Positions 56,282-64,000 of a DNA stretch of 64,000 nucleotides are shown here, piece after piece (within the stretch, counting starts at the first letter, position 1; every line of letters begins with the position of its first letter). The stretch spans positions 1,240,001 to 1,304,000 of the forward strand of contig NZ_CM001368.1 of assembly GCF_000177215.2 (NCBI RefSeq). The letters run 5' to 3'. Source of the DNA: Solidesulfovibrio carbinoliphilus subsp. oakridgensis (GTDB lineage Bacteria > Desulfobacterota > Desulfovibrionia > Desulfovibrionales > Desulfovibrionaceae). Both the position numbers and the translations under genes were made by a program. The notes under the pieces were generated by a model. That model was not told the DNA's origin, did no database searches, and was given only the letters and a program-made list of their open reading frames with translations.

Positions 56282-56630
56282 TATACACGGAAAATTCCCG
56301 AACCAACAACGAACTTTCGCTGTTTCTTCTCTGCTGGAGGGCGAATGGTCAAGGCAGATGCCGAGGCCATCCGTCCTCTTTCTTGTCAACAGCTCAAACA
56401 ATATAATTAATAAGAATAAAATAAATATGTTAGACAGAAAAACCTGCCCCGGCATTGTCCTTGCTTAGCAAGGTCGCACTTGTGGCGCGCCCGCCTGATT
56501 CGGGTCTTCATCGCCCAATCGGGCCAAAGCTGTCGTCGGCCGTCCGATGTCGCAGACATGATTCGGGGATTCGTCCGGCCTGTCCCTTGGCGACGCGCCT
56601 AACTATCTGTTTTCGCAAAGGAGAATGTTC
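56282..56630. other. AT-rich leader of the dsr operon
   Basis: A 349-bp stretch without a gene. It includes a very AT-rich segment (56396-56440) with an exact TATAAT at 56402-56407, which could be the -10 of a sigma-70 type promoter although no good -35 is seen at 17 bases. A long leader of about 220 bases to dsrA would follow. No terminator was found after the OsmC-like gene. Confidence 0.5.
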
Positions 56631-57944
56631 ATGGCCAAACACCAGACCCCTCTGCTGGACCAGCTGGAGACGGGCCCGTGGCCCAGCTTCGTGTCTGACG
56701 TCAAGCAGGAGGCCGCCCATCGGGCCGCAAATCCCGACGGGCTCGACTACCAAATCCCGGTCGGCTGCGCCGACGACCTGCTCGGCATCCTCGAACTCTC
56801 CTTCAAGGACAAGGAGACCCACTGGAAGCACGGCGGCATCGTCGGCGTCTTCGGTTACGGCGGCGGCGTCATCGGCCGGTACTGCGACCAGCCCGAAATG
56901 TTCCCCGGCGTGGCCCACTTCCACACCGTGCGCGTGAACCAGCCAGCGGGCAAGTACTACACCACCGAGTATCTGCGCGGCATCATGGATATCTGGGACC
57001 TGCGCGGCTCGGGTCTGACCAACATGCACGGCTCCACCGGCGACATCGTCCTGCTCGGCACCACGACGGCCCAATTGGAAGAGGTCTTCCACGATCTCTC
57101 CCACAAAATGCGCACCGACCTCGGCGGCTCCGGCGGCAACCTGCGCACCCCGGCCGACTGCCTGGGCTCCTCGCGTTGCGAATTCGCCTGCTACGACACC
57201 CAGGACCTCTGCCATACCCTGACCACCGACTACCAGGACGAGCTGCACCGCCCGGCCTTTCCTTATAAATTCAAGTTCAAGTTCGACGGCTGCCCCAATG
57301 GCTGCGTCTGCTCCATCGCCCGCTCCGACTTCTCGGTCATCGGCACCTGGAAAGACGACATCCGCATCGACCAGGACCGCGTGAAGGGCTATGTCGCCGG
57401 CGAGTTCAAGGCTGGCGGCGGCTCCCATGCCGGCCGTGACTGGGGCAAGTTCGACATCGTCCAGGAAGTCGTGGATCGCTGCCCCACCGGCTGCATGAGC
57501 TACGACGGCGCCAAGCTCTCCATCGACAACGCCAACTGCACCCGCTGCATGCACTGCATCAACACCATGCCGGCGGCGCTCAAAATCGGCAAGGAAACCG
57601 GCGCTTCAATCCTGCTCGGCGCCAAGGCCCCGATCCTCGACGGCGCCCAGATGTCCTCGCTGCTCGTGCCCTTCGTGGTCGTCGAGAAGCCCTACGACGA
57701 GATCAAGGAAGTCATCGAGAACATCTGGGACTGGTGGATGGAAGAAGGCAAGAACCGCGAGCGCGTGGGCGAGACCATGAAACGGCTGTCCTTCCAAAAG
57801 CTGCTCGAGGTCACCAACATCAAGGCCATGCCGCAGCACGTCAAGGAGCCGCGCTCCAACCCCTACATCTTCTTCAAGGAAGATGAAGTTCCCGGCGGCT
57901 TTGCCCACGATGAGGCGGCCTATCGCCAGAGACACATGAGATAA
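56631..57944 (+). CDS. dsrA: Dissimilatory sulfite reductase alpha subunit
   Basis: A 437-residue cytoplasmic subunit closely matching Desulfovibrio DsrA. DsrAB reduces sulfite, with DsrC, as the last step of sulfate respiration. Seen are the sirohaem/[4Fe-4S] cysteine motifs SRCEFACYDTQ with its partner cysteines, and a ferredoxin domain (CPTGCMSY, CTRCMHCINTMP). The ATG at 56631 is preferred because AAAGGAG lies 7 bases upstream and the product starts MAKHQTP; ATG 56625 is too close to that site. dsrB follows after 15 bp. Confidence 0.97.
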   Translation: MAKHQTPLLDQLETGPWPSFVSDVKQEAAHRAANPDGLDYQIPVGCADDLLGILELSFKDKETHWKHGGIVGVFGYGGGVIGRYCDQPEMFPGVAHFHTVRVNQPAGKYYTTEYLRGIMDIWDLRGSGLTNMHGSTGDIVLLGTTTAQLEEVFHDLSHKMRTDLGGSGGNLRTPADCLGSSRCEFACYDTQDLCHTLTTDYQDELHRPAFPYKFKFKFDGCPNGCVCSIARSDFSVIGTWKDDIRIDQDRVKGYVAGEFKAGGGSHAGRDWGKFDIVQEVVDRCPTGCMSYDGAKLSIDNANCTRCMHCINTMPAALKIGKETGASILLGAKAPILDGAQMSSLLVPFVVVEKPYDEIKEVIENIWDWWMEEGKNRERVGETMKRLSFQKLLEVTNIKAMPQHVKEPRSNPYIFFKEDEVPGGFAHDEAAYRQRHMR

Positions 57945-57959
57945 GCGGGGGACACAGAC

Positions 57960-59123
57960 ATGGCATTCATTTCTTCCGGATACAATCCCGACAAGCCCAT
58001 GGAAAACCGGATCACGGATATCGGCCCTCGCCATTTCGAGGAGTTCTATCCGCCGGTCATCAAGAAAAACAAAGGTCAGTGGGACTACCACGAGATCGTC
58101 AAACCCGGCGTGCTCAAGCACGTGGGCCTCTCGGGCGACGTGGTTTATACCGTGCGCGTCGGCGGCGCGCGACTCATGAGCGTCACCCATGTCCGCGAAA
58201 TCTGCGCCATCGCCGACAAGCACTGCGGCGGCCACCTGCGTTTCACCACGCGCAACAACGTGGAGTTCATGGTCGAGACCGAGGCCGCCCTTGACGGCCT
58301 GCTGGCCGATCTGGCCTCCCGCAAGTTCGCCGGCGGCAGCCAGAAGTTCCCGGTCGGCGGCACCGGCGCCTGCGTCTCCAACATCGTCCACACCCAGGGG
58401 TATGTCCACTGCCACACCCCGGCCACCGACGCCTCCGGCCCGGTCAAGGCCGTCATGGACGAGATGTTCGAGTACTTCCAGTCCATGACCTTGCCGGCCA
58501 TGGTCCGCATCTCCCTGGCCTGCTGCCTGAACATGTGCGGCGCGGTCCACTGCTCCGACATCGGCATCGTCGGCATCCACAGGAAGCCCCCCATCGTCGA
58601 GCACGACCGCCTGGACAACATCTGCGAAGTGCCCCTGGCCGTCTCCGCCTGCCCCACCGGCGCCATCAAGCCGGCCAAGGTCGAGATCGACGGCAAGAAG
58701 GTCAACTCGGTCGCGGTCAACGCCTCGCGCTGCATGTACTGCGGCAACTGCTACACCATGTGCCCGGCCATGCCGCTCGCCTCCGGCGAGGGCGACGGCA
58801 TCGTGCTCATGGTCGGCGGCAAGGTGTCCAACCGGATCTCCATGCCCAAGTTCTCCAAGGTCGTTGTGGCTTATATCCCCAACGAGCCCCCGCGCTGGCC
58901 GACCCTGACCAAGATGGTCAAGCACATCGTCGAGGTCTACGCCGCCAACGCGCAGAAGTACGAGCGCCTGGGCGAATGGGCCGAGCGCATCGGCTGGGAG
59001 AAGTTCTTCGAGCTGTGCGATCTGGAATTCACCCACCACTGCATCGACGACTTCCGTGATCCGGCCTACTACACGTGGCGCCAGAGCACCCAGTTCAAGT
59101 TCACCAAGCACATCGAAGCCTAG
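57960..59123 (+). CDS. dsrB: Dissimilatory sulfite reductase beta subunit
   Basis: A 387-residue partner of DsrA. The sirohaem-Fe-S cysteines are in [13 protein letters not shown] and [14 protein letters not shown], and the ferredoxin domain has [15 protein letters not shown]. The N terminus ([10 protein letters not shown]) is canonical. The heterotetramer DsrA2B2 is the desulfoviridin-type enzyme of this group. A hairpin and then dsrD follow. Confidence 0.97.
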   Translation: MAFISSGYNPDKPMENRITDIGPRHFEEFYPPVIKKNKGQWDYHEIVKPGVLKHVGLSGDVVYTVRVGGARLMSVTHVREICAIADKHCGGHLRFTTRNNVEFMVETEAALDGLLADLASRKFAGGSQKFPVGGTGACVSNIVHTQGYVHCHTPATDASGPVKAVMDEMFEYFQSMTLPAMVRISLACCLNMCGAVHCSDIGIVGIHRKPPIVEHDRLDNICEVPLAVSACPTGAIKPAKVEIDGKKVNSVAVNASRCMYCGNCYTMCPAMPLASGEGDGIVLMVGGKVSNRISMPKFSKVVVAYIPNEPPRWPTLTKMVKHIVEVYAANAQKYERLGEWAERIGWEKFFELCDLEFTHHCIDDFRDPAYYTWRQSTQFKFTKHIEA

Positions 59124-59132
59124 CAACCACTT

Positions 59133-59158
59133 CCGGGCGGGGACCTGTCCCCGCCCGG
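59133..59158 (+). promoter_or_regulatory. Perfect hairpin between dsrB and dsrD
   Basis: CCGGGCGGGGA and TCCCCGCCCGG pair around CCTG (11 bp). It has no T tract and lies 21 bp before dsrD. It probably stabilises the dsrAB message and sets a different dsrD level. Confidence 0.8.
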
Positions 59159-59179
59159 ATCAAACAAAGAGGGGACGCC

Positions 59180-59404
59180 ATGCCTTCCGAGAAAGAGCAA
59201 GTTCTCGAGTTCCTTACGGGAAAGACGGGCAAGTCCAAGTTCTACTTCAGCGATTTCTGCAAGATTTTCCCGGACAAGAAGCAGCGCGAAGTGAAAAAGG
59301 TCCTCACCGAGCTGGTCAACGAAGGCAAGCTCGAGTTCTGGTCCAGCGGCTCGACCACCATGTACGGCATGACCGGCGCCGGCAAGCAACAAGCTGAAGA
59401 ATAA
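59180..59404 (+). CDS. dsrD: DsrD
   Basis: A 74-residue winged-helix protein always found after dsrAB in sulfate reducers. It has no sulfite-binding motif; reported work indicates it stimulates DsrAB. The usual sequence pattern is seen (KSKFYFSDFCKIFPDKKQREVKKV). A GGGGA site precedes the ATG. A terminator follows at 59604. Confidence 0.95.
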   Translation: MPSEKEQVLEFLTGKTGKSKFYFSDFCKIFPDKKQREVKKVLTELVNEGKLEFWSSGSTTMYGMTGAGKQQAEE

Positions 59405-59603
59405 AAAAGCCAACTTCTATTACGCTCCAAATTTATTCTTCCAAGCCACTAGTCACCGACTCCCGCTTACTTTCGTCTAGGCGGTCGTTATAAACCCGCT
59501 TTGGACCAAGCCACAGATCATCGTTCCTGCCCCGGTAATCCCCCCAGATATAGCTTGGACCAGAAAATGGGGAGACGATGGGGAGAAAATCCCCGGACAA
59601 CGC

Positions 59604-59645
59604 AAAAGGGGCTGGACTTCGTCAGTCCAACCCCTTGATTTTTTA
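59604..59645. terminator. Terminator after dsrD, abutting tRNA-Arg
   Basis: AAGGGG-C-TGGACT and AGTCCA-ACCCCTT form a stem around a short loop, followed by a T run. The stem is flanked by an A run on the other side, so it could also end the converging tRNA-Arg transcript. The 200 bp between dsrD and this site holds no gene I can support. Confidence 0.85.
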
Positions 59646-59647
59646 AG

Positions 59648-59724
59648 TGGTGCTCCCGGCGCGATTCGAACGCACGGCCTATCGCTTAGGAGGCGATCGC
59701 TCTATCCTACTGAGCTACGGGAGC
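59648..59724 (-). tRNA. tRNA-Arg (anticodon CCT)
   Basis: The minus strand folds with acceptor GCTCCCG/CGGGAGC, D-loop AGTAGGAT, anticodon stem ATCGC/GCGAT around CTCCTAA and T-loop TTCGAAT. The discriminator is A and CCA is encoded. The anticodon CCT reads AGG. Its 3' end is a common integration site for islands, but no integrase is present here. Confidence 0.95.
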
Positions 59725-60131
59725 ACGGGTAGTGTATGAAACGATGTTCATCCACCTTTCAGATTGCGCCTTTCCGATACTCTCAAGAACGCAATAACAT
59801 CTTGATTTTTCAGAAATATTTTCATAACCGCACGAAACTCGCAGCCCACCCGGGGCTGCTTTCGCCGATTGACGCGCGCCGAACAAACTTTACTATTTGC
59901 CCGGCCGCGACTTGTCAAGAAACGACACCCGCGCGACCCTTGGCGAAGGCACGCCGGAAGGGGGCGTGCGCAGGCATTCCCCAGTCCCTTCGGCATTTGG
60001 TTTACAACCGCCGCAAACGGCGTATAACGGGCATGCTCGGTTTGGACGCTCCTTGGCGGACGCCGGAAACAGAGCATCTCCACATGGTCCGGCTCCCGAA
60101 CGGGCAGCCATCAACGAGACAGGAGTTCACC
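59725..60131 (+). promoter_or_regulatory. Leader of the HtrA protease gene with two sigma-70-type promoters
   Basis: No gene is supported in these 407 bp. Two promoter-like pairs are visible: TTGACG (59869) with TACTAT (59891), 16 bases apart, and TTTACA (60001) with TATAAC (60023), 16 bases apart. The second would give a leader of about 100 bases ending in AGGAG before the ATG at 60132. Confidence 0.55.
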
Positions 60132-61592
60132 ATGGCGAAACGCTTCCTCATTCCCCTCTCCGCCACTCTGATGTTGCTGGCCTGGACCGGTCTGGCCGCA
60201 GCCCGCATTCCGCTGCCGGACATCACAGAACTGGTCGACAAGGACGGTCCGGCGGTCGTCAACATCTCGACCACCAAGACCATCAAGGCGCAGGAAAACA
60301 TGCGCGACCTCTTCGAGCAGTTCCACAAGCGCGGCGGCCCCATGGACGACTTCTTCGACCAGTTCGAGAAGTTCTTCGGACCGCAAGGCCGGGGCGGCAA
60401 GCCGCACAAGCAGCGTTCCATGGGTTCGGGCTTCGTCATTTCGGCCGACGGCTACATCGTGACCAACAACCACGTCATCGACAACGCCGACGAGGTCAAG
60501 GTCCAGTTCAGGAACAACGAAAAGCCGCTTTCCGCCAAGATCGTCGGCCGCGACCAGGAGACGGATCTGGCCCTGCTCAAGATCGAAGGCCGCACCAACC
60601 TGCCCTTCCTGGAGTTCGGCGATTCGAGCAAGGTCAAGGTCGGTGCGTGGGTGCTGGCCATCGGCAATCCCTTTGGCCTGGAAAACACCGTCACCCTCGG
60701 CATCGTCAGCGCCAAGGGACGCATCATCGGGGCCGGCCCCTTCGACAATTTCATCCAGACCGACGCCTCCATCAATCCCGGCAATTCCGGCGGCCCCCTG
60801 ATCGACCTTGACGGCAAGGTCGTCGGCATCAACACCGCCATCGTGGCCTCCGGGCAGGGCATCGGCTTCGCCATTCCGTCCGACATGGCCCGCGACGTCA
60901 TCGCCCAGCTGCGCGAAGGAAAGTCCGTGCGGCGCGGCTGGATCGGCGTCACCATCCAGGACATCGACGACAACACGGCCAAGGCGCTCGGCATGGAAAA
61001 CACCAAGGGCGCGCTCGTGACCTCGGTCCTTGAAGGCCAGCCCGCGGCCAAGGCCGGCGTCAAGACCGGGGACGTCATCACGTCCGTGTCCGGTGAAAAA
61101 GTCGACGATTCCAATCAGCTCTTGCGCCGGGTGGCCACCCTCAAGCCCGGGGAGTCGGCCGAGATGACGCTTCTTCGCAAGGGACAGCCCATGACCGTCT
61201 CCGTGACCCTTGGCGAACGCGACGCCAAAAAGCTGGCCCAGCAGGGCGCGCCCGGCGACGAGAACGGCGAGGACGACGCCGCCCCGGACAAGGCGGCCAC
61301 GGTGATCGGCCTGGCCGTGCGCTCCGTCACCGCCAAGGAGGCCAAGGCCCTGGGCATGGACAAGGCACGGGGCGTGCTGATAACGGAAGTGGGCGATGGC
61401 ACCGAAGCGGAACAGTCCGATGTCCGCCCCGGCGACGTCGTGCTCGAGGTCAACCAGCGGGCGGTCAACACCCCCGATGAGTTTAAAAAGGTGGTCGCCG
61501 AAGACGGCAAGCAAAAGGGCGTGGTCATGCTCCAGATCAAGCGCCAGCGCCAGACCATCTTCAGGACCGTGCCCCTGGCGGAATCCAAATAA
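60132..61592 (+). CDS. Periplasmic serine protease Do/DegP (HtrA family)
   Basis: A 486-residue HtrA protease. A signal peptide (~1-24, cleavage near AAA) precedes the trypsin-like domain, whose triad is His in VTNNHVIDNADE, Asp in DQETDLALLK and Ser in NPGNSGGPL. Two PDZ domains follow (GWIGVTIQDID at ~270 and a second at ~380-475). A glycine/lysine/glutamine-rich loop (~70-95) is the LA loop. It degrades or refolds damaged envelope proteins. ATG 60132 has AGGAG upstream; the frame stays open upstream but without a signal-peptide-like start. Confidence 0.94.
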   Translation: MAKRFLIPLSATLMLLAWTGLAAARIPLPDITELVDKDGPAVVNISTTKTIKAQENMRDLFEQFHKRGGPMDDFFDQFEKFFGPQGRGGKPHKQRSMGSGFVISADGYIVTNNHVIDNADEVKVQFRNNEKPLSAKIVGRDQETDLALLKIEGRTNLPFLEFGDSSKVKVGAWVLAIGNPFGLENTVTLGIVSAKGRIIGAGPFDNFIQTDASINPGNSGGPLIDLDGKVVGINTAIVASGQGIGFAIPSDMARDVIAQLREGKSVRRGWIGVTIQDIDDNTAKALGMENTKGALVTSVLEGQPAAKAGVKTGDVITSVSGEKVDDSNQLLRRVATLKPGESAEMTLLRKGQPMTVSVTLGERDAKKLAQQGAPGDENGEDDAAPDKAATVIGLAVRSVTAKEAKALGMDKARGVLITEVGDGTEAEQSDVRPGDVVLEVNQRAVNTPDEFKKVVAEDGKQKGVVMLQIKRQRQTIFRTVPLAESK

Positions 61593-61651
61593 CCACGCGG
61601 CCGCAGCCGCGGGGCAGATGTCCCGCGGCCGCGGCCGCAACAGGCTTTCCC

Positions 61652-62542
61652 ATGGCGCCCCTCCCGAACTCGATCGAGGAAACCGCGATCCCCATCCCCT
61701 GCAAGGTCAACCTGCGCCTTGCCGTGGGGCCCCGGCGCGCCGACGGCTACCACGACATCGACACCTTTTTCCTGCCCCTGCCGGAACCCGCAGACGCTTT
61801 CTACATCAGGCGTTTCGACGAACCGGGCGCCATCGATTTCACCTGCTCGGACCCGGAGCTCGAAACCGACGACAACTTGGTGGTCCGGGCCTACCGAGCC
61901 TTTGCCGCGGCCACGGGATTTTCCCCGCGCATCGAGGTGGGGCTCAAAAAACGCATCCCCCACGGCGCGGGCCTTGGCGGCGGGTCCTCGGACGCGGCGG
62001 CCATGCTGCGCTACTTAAACGACCGGGCCGGAGCGGCGGCCCTGCCGGAAACCGCCCTGTCCGATCTCGCCCTGGGCCTCGGGGCGGACGTCCCGTTTTT
62101 CCTGCTCGGCTCCCCGGCCGTGGCCTCCGGCGTCGGCGAACGGCTGGTGCCGACCGACCCGGGTTTGGCCGGCTGGTTTGCCGCCGTCGTCTGCCCGGCC
62201 TCCAAGGTCAGGACGGCCTGGGCCTATGCCGCCCTGGACGCGGCCCGAACTTTCCCGACGAAACTTGGGGGAGAGTTCTTGACAAGCGTTTTTGAGGCAA
62301 ATAAAAGGGCGTTTTGCGTGACCGGAGCGCCGCTTCGAAACGACTTTGAACCCGTCGTTTTTGCCGCCCACCCGGAACTCGGGCGGGTCAAGGAACGCCT
62401 GCTGGCCCTCGGGGCGGCGGGCGCGCTGCTTTCGGGTACTGGTTCCGCGGTTTTCGGACTCTTCAGACACCGCCACACGGCCGCCCTGGCCCTGGCGGAT
62501 TTGTCGGGAAACGGTCCCCGCACCTTTCTGGCGCCGCTGTGA
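61652..62542 (+). CDS. ispE: 4-diphosphocytidyl-2-C-methyl-D-erythritol kinase
   Basis: A 296-residue GHMP kinase of the non-mevalonate isoprenoid pathway. The N-terminal [22 protein letters not shown] motif (key lysine, RADGYH), the ATP loop [15 protein letters not shown] and the C-terminal [13 protein letters not shown] are all present. It lies 59 bp after the protease gene and 62 bp before tRNA-Gln. Confidence 0.95.
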   Translation: MAPLPNSIEETAIPIPCKVNLRLAVGPRRADGYHDIDTFFLPLPEPADAFYIRRFDEPGAIDFTCSDPELETDDNLVVRAYRAFAAATGFSPRIEVGLKKRIPHGAGLGGGSSDAAAMLRYLNDRAGAAALPETALSDLALGLGADVPFFLLGSPAVASGVGERLVPTDPGLAGWFAAVVCPASKVRTAWAYAALDAARTFPTKLGGEFLTSVFEANKRAFCVTGAPLRNDFEPVVFAAHPELGRVKERLLALGAAGALLSGTGSAVFGLFRHRHTAALALADLSGNGPRTFLAPL

Positions 62543-62604
62543 GCGGCGGGCGGGCAGGAGTGGCTCACCGCGTTTTTTGTCCGCCTCCGGGCGGACCGGC
62601 ATGT

Positions 62605-62680
62605 TGGGGCGTCGCCAAGTTGGTAAGGCACGGGGTTTTGGTCCCCGCATTCGTGGGTTCGAGTCCTACCGCCCCAGCCA
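62605..62680 (+). tRNA. tRNA-Gln (anticodon TTG)
   Basis: A complete cloverleaf: acceptor TGGGGCG/CGCCCCA, D-loop AAGTTGGTAA, anticodon stem CGGGG/CCCCG around TTTTGGT and T-loop TTCGAGT. G is the discriminator and CCA is encoded. It lies between ispE and prs, the usual order in Desulfovibrio. Confidence 0.96.
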
Positions 62681-62766
62681 AATTTTCCCGAGCAACCAGG
62701 ACCGCCCCTTCGGGCGGCCCCGCCGTCCGGCCATGCCGGCGGCCAAAGCCCACCCCGAGGCCCGGC

Positions 62767-63711
62767 ATGGCGCAAGGCGATCTCAAGATTCTGACCGGCA
62801 CTTCCAATCCCGTACTGGCCGAGGCCATCTGCGACCATCTCGGGTGCACGCTTCTGCCGGCCAAGGTCGGCACGTTCAGCGACGGCGAAATCCGGGTGGA
62901 AATCGGGGCCAACGTCCGCGGCTCCGACATCTTCGTGGTCCAGTCCACCTCCTATCCGGTCAACTACAACCTGATGGAGCTGTGCCTGATCCTCGATGCC
63001 CTGAAACGGGCCAGCGCCCAGCGCGTCACGGCCGTGGTCCCCTACTACGGCTACGCCCGCCAGGACCGCAAGGTCGCGCCCCGGGCGCCCATAAGCGCCA
63101 AGCTCGTGGCCGATTTCCTGACGGTCGCCGGCATGAACCGGCTTTTGACCATCGACCTCCACGCCGGCCAGATCCAGGGCTTTTTCAACCTGCCCGTGGA
63201 CAACCTCTTTTCCGCCCCGATCATGGCCGAATATTTCAAGGAATTCACCGGGAAGAACCTGTGCGTGGTCTCCCCGGACGCCGGCGGCGTGGAACGGGCC
63301 CGGTCCTTTGCCAAGCGCCTCGGCGGCAGCCTCGCCATCATCGACAAGCGCCGGGACGCCCCCAACCAGGCCCAGGCCATGCACGTCATCGGCGACGTCA
63401 GGGACAAGCTGTGCGTGGTTTTGGACGACATGATCGACACGGCCGGCACCATGTGCCAGGCCGGCACGGTCCTCCTCGAAAACGGAGCCAGCGAAGTCAT
63501 GGCCGCCGCCACCCACCCGGTCCTGTCCGGCCCGGCCATCGAGCGCCTGGAAGACTCGCCCTTTTCCCAGATCGTGACCACCAACACCATCCCCCTAAAC
63601 GACAAGGCCAAGGCCTGCTCGAAGATAAAAACCTTGTCCATCGCCGGACTGTTGGCCAAGGCCATTCACAACATCCACACCGAGTCCTCGGTGAGCGTGC
63701 TTTTCACCTAG
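62767..63711 (+). CDS. prs: Ribose-phosphate pyrophosphokinase
   Basis: A 314-residue enzyme that makes PRPP from ribose-5-phosphate and ATP. Motifs seen are [10 protein letters not shown], the flexible loop [29 protein letters not shown] and the PRPP-binding loop [14 protein letters not shown]. The ATG at 62767 gives the usual short N terminus ([11 protein letters not shown]). rplY follows after 62 bp. Confidence 0.97.
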   Translation: MAQGDLKILTGTSNPVLAEAICDHLGCTLLPAKVGTFSDGEIRVEIGANVRGSDIFVVQSTSYPVNYNLMELCLILDALKRASAQRVTAVVPYYGYARQDRKVAPRAPISAKLVADFLTVAGMNRLLTIDLHAGQIQGFFNLPVDNLFSAPIMAEYFKEFTGKNLCVVSPDAGGVERARSFAKRLGGSLAIIDKRRDAPNQAQAMHVIGDVRDKLCVVLDDMIDTAGTMCQAGTVLLENGASEVMAAATHPVLSGPAIERLEDSPFSQIVTTNTIPLNDKAKACSKIKTLSIAGLLAKAIHNIHTESSVSVLFT

Positions 63712-63773
63712 GGACCACGCCTCGCCTGACCGGAAATCATGTTTCGCCCCAGGGCGCAAAGGAGATACCTGCT

Positions 63774-64000
63774 ATGAAAGAGACCCATTCCCTCGCCGTC
63801 AAGACCCGTGCGGGCATCGGCAAGGGGGCCAACCGGAAGCTGCGTGCCGAAGACATGGTCCCCGGCGTCTACTACGATGCCACGGGCGTCAACATTCCGG
63901 TCATGGTGGAGCACCTCCCCCTCAAAAAGCTCTATGCCAAGACGGCCTCCGCCCACGTCTTCGATCTGCTGATCGAATCCGAGAACGGCAAGGAGACCAA
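63774..64000 (+). CDS. rplY: 50S ribosomal protein L25 (Ctc/TL5 type), partial
   Basis: The first 75 codons of a ribosomal L25 protein run off the right edge. The visible part (LAVKTRAGIGKGANRKLRAEDMVPGVYY; key GKGANRKLR and PGV residues) binds 5S rRNA. A strong AAAGGAGA site precedes the ATG. The usual gene order prs-rplY-pth is expected to continue outside the window. Confidence 0.93.
   Translation, partial: MKETHSLAVKTRAGIGKGANRKLRAEDMVPGVYYDATGVNIPVMVEHLPLKKLYAKTASAHVFDLLIESENGKET

Noticed and set aside
59405-59724. Island integration at the 3' end of tRNA-Arg
   Set aside because: The tRNA is intact and the flank holds only a terminator. No integrase or repeat of the tRNA end was seen, and dsrABD is core in this group.
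59736-60131. N-terminal extension of the HtrA protease
   Set aside because: The frame is open upstream, but the ATG at 60132 has a good ribosome binding site and starts a signal peptide. The upstream part includes promoter-like sequences.

Overview
The window looks like the chromosome of a GC-rich sulfate-reducing deltaproteobacterium of the Desulfovibrio type (Desulfovibrionaceae). The evidence is a complete dsrA-dsrB-dsrD locus for dissimilatory sulfite reductase, a periplasmic [FeFe] hydrogenase (hydA/hydB) very close to the Desulfovibrio vulgaris proteins, the tail of a GAK-type kinase locus typical of this group, and the order ispE / tRNA-Gln / prs / rplY. The genus is an inference.

Layout. 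(1) 1-1.4 kb: end of a GAK locus (ATP-grasp protein, HprK-related kinase B). (2) 1.9-9.9 kb: a complete potassium-uptake operon, kdpFABCDE, preceded by an extra small membrane peptide. (3) 10-34.7 kb: housekeeping genes: tRNA-His, murA, a secreted repeat protein, nifU-nifS, the fluoride channel crcB, a four-CBS protein, ndk, proC, a cold-shock protein, cbiB, queH, an RNase G-type gene, a radical SAM protein, trmI, two hybrid histidine kinases, a PaaK-like ligase, a ChaN-like lipoprotein, mutM, murJ, hydAB and a degenerate hydrogenase-protease homologue. (4) 34.9-35.9 kb: a decayed YgjP/DUF45 metallopeptidase gene and an AT-rich control region. (5) 35.9-56.3 kb: an accessory nitrogen/carbamoyl catabolic locus. 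(6) 56.6-59.4 kb: dsrABD. (7) 59.6-64 kb: tRNA-Arg, a DegP/HtrA protease, ispE, tRNA-Gln, prs and the start of rplY.

The most unusual part is region 5. Its left arm carries homologues of all four E. coli proteins assigned to oxamate carbamoyltransferase and catabolic carbamate kinase: YlbE/AllG, YbcF/AllK, FdrA/AllF and YlbF/AllH. Between them sits a GlcD/GlcF-like FAD plus Fe-S oxidase pair. They are followed by a Nit1-cluster-type AIR-synthase-like protein, an unknown protein, a NitT/TauT-type ABC importer and a GAF-AAA+-Fis sigma-54 activator. The right arm carries further Nit1-type genes (an MSMEG_0572/sll0783 homologue and a radical SAM protein fused to a GNAT domain) with a metal-dependent amidohydrolase and an OsmC-like protein. 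No nitrilase gene is present. Between the arms, on the other strand, lie lrgAB (lrgB has an in-frame amber codon) and a fabH-like / small protein / ferredoxin-like operon.

The arms appear to share regulation. I see three sigma-54 type (-24/-12) promoters: one before the left arm, one before the right arm and one before the divergent fabH-like operon. Upstream of the left-arm and right-arm promoters lies a related element (21 of 30 bases identical by eye) at nearly the same distance (137 and 140 bp). This is the arrangement expected for an activator such as the one encoded at 47.8-49.4 kb. My working hypothesis is an inducible pathway that imports a small nitrogen compound, oxidises a 2-hydroxy (ureido) acid, transfers a carbamoyl group to phosphate and recovers ATP through carbamate kinase, with Nit1-type proteins supplying or processing the substrate. 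The substrate is not determined by the sequence.
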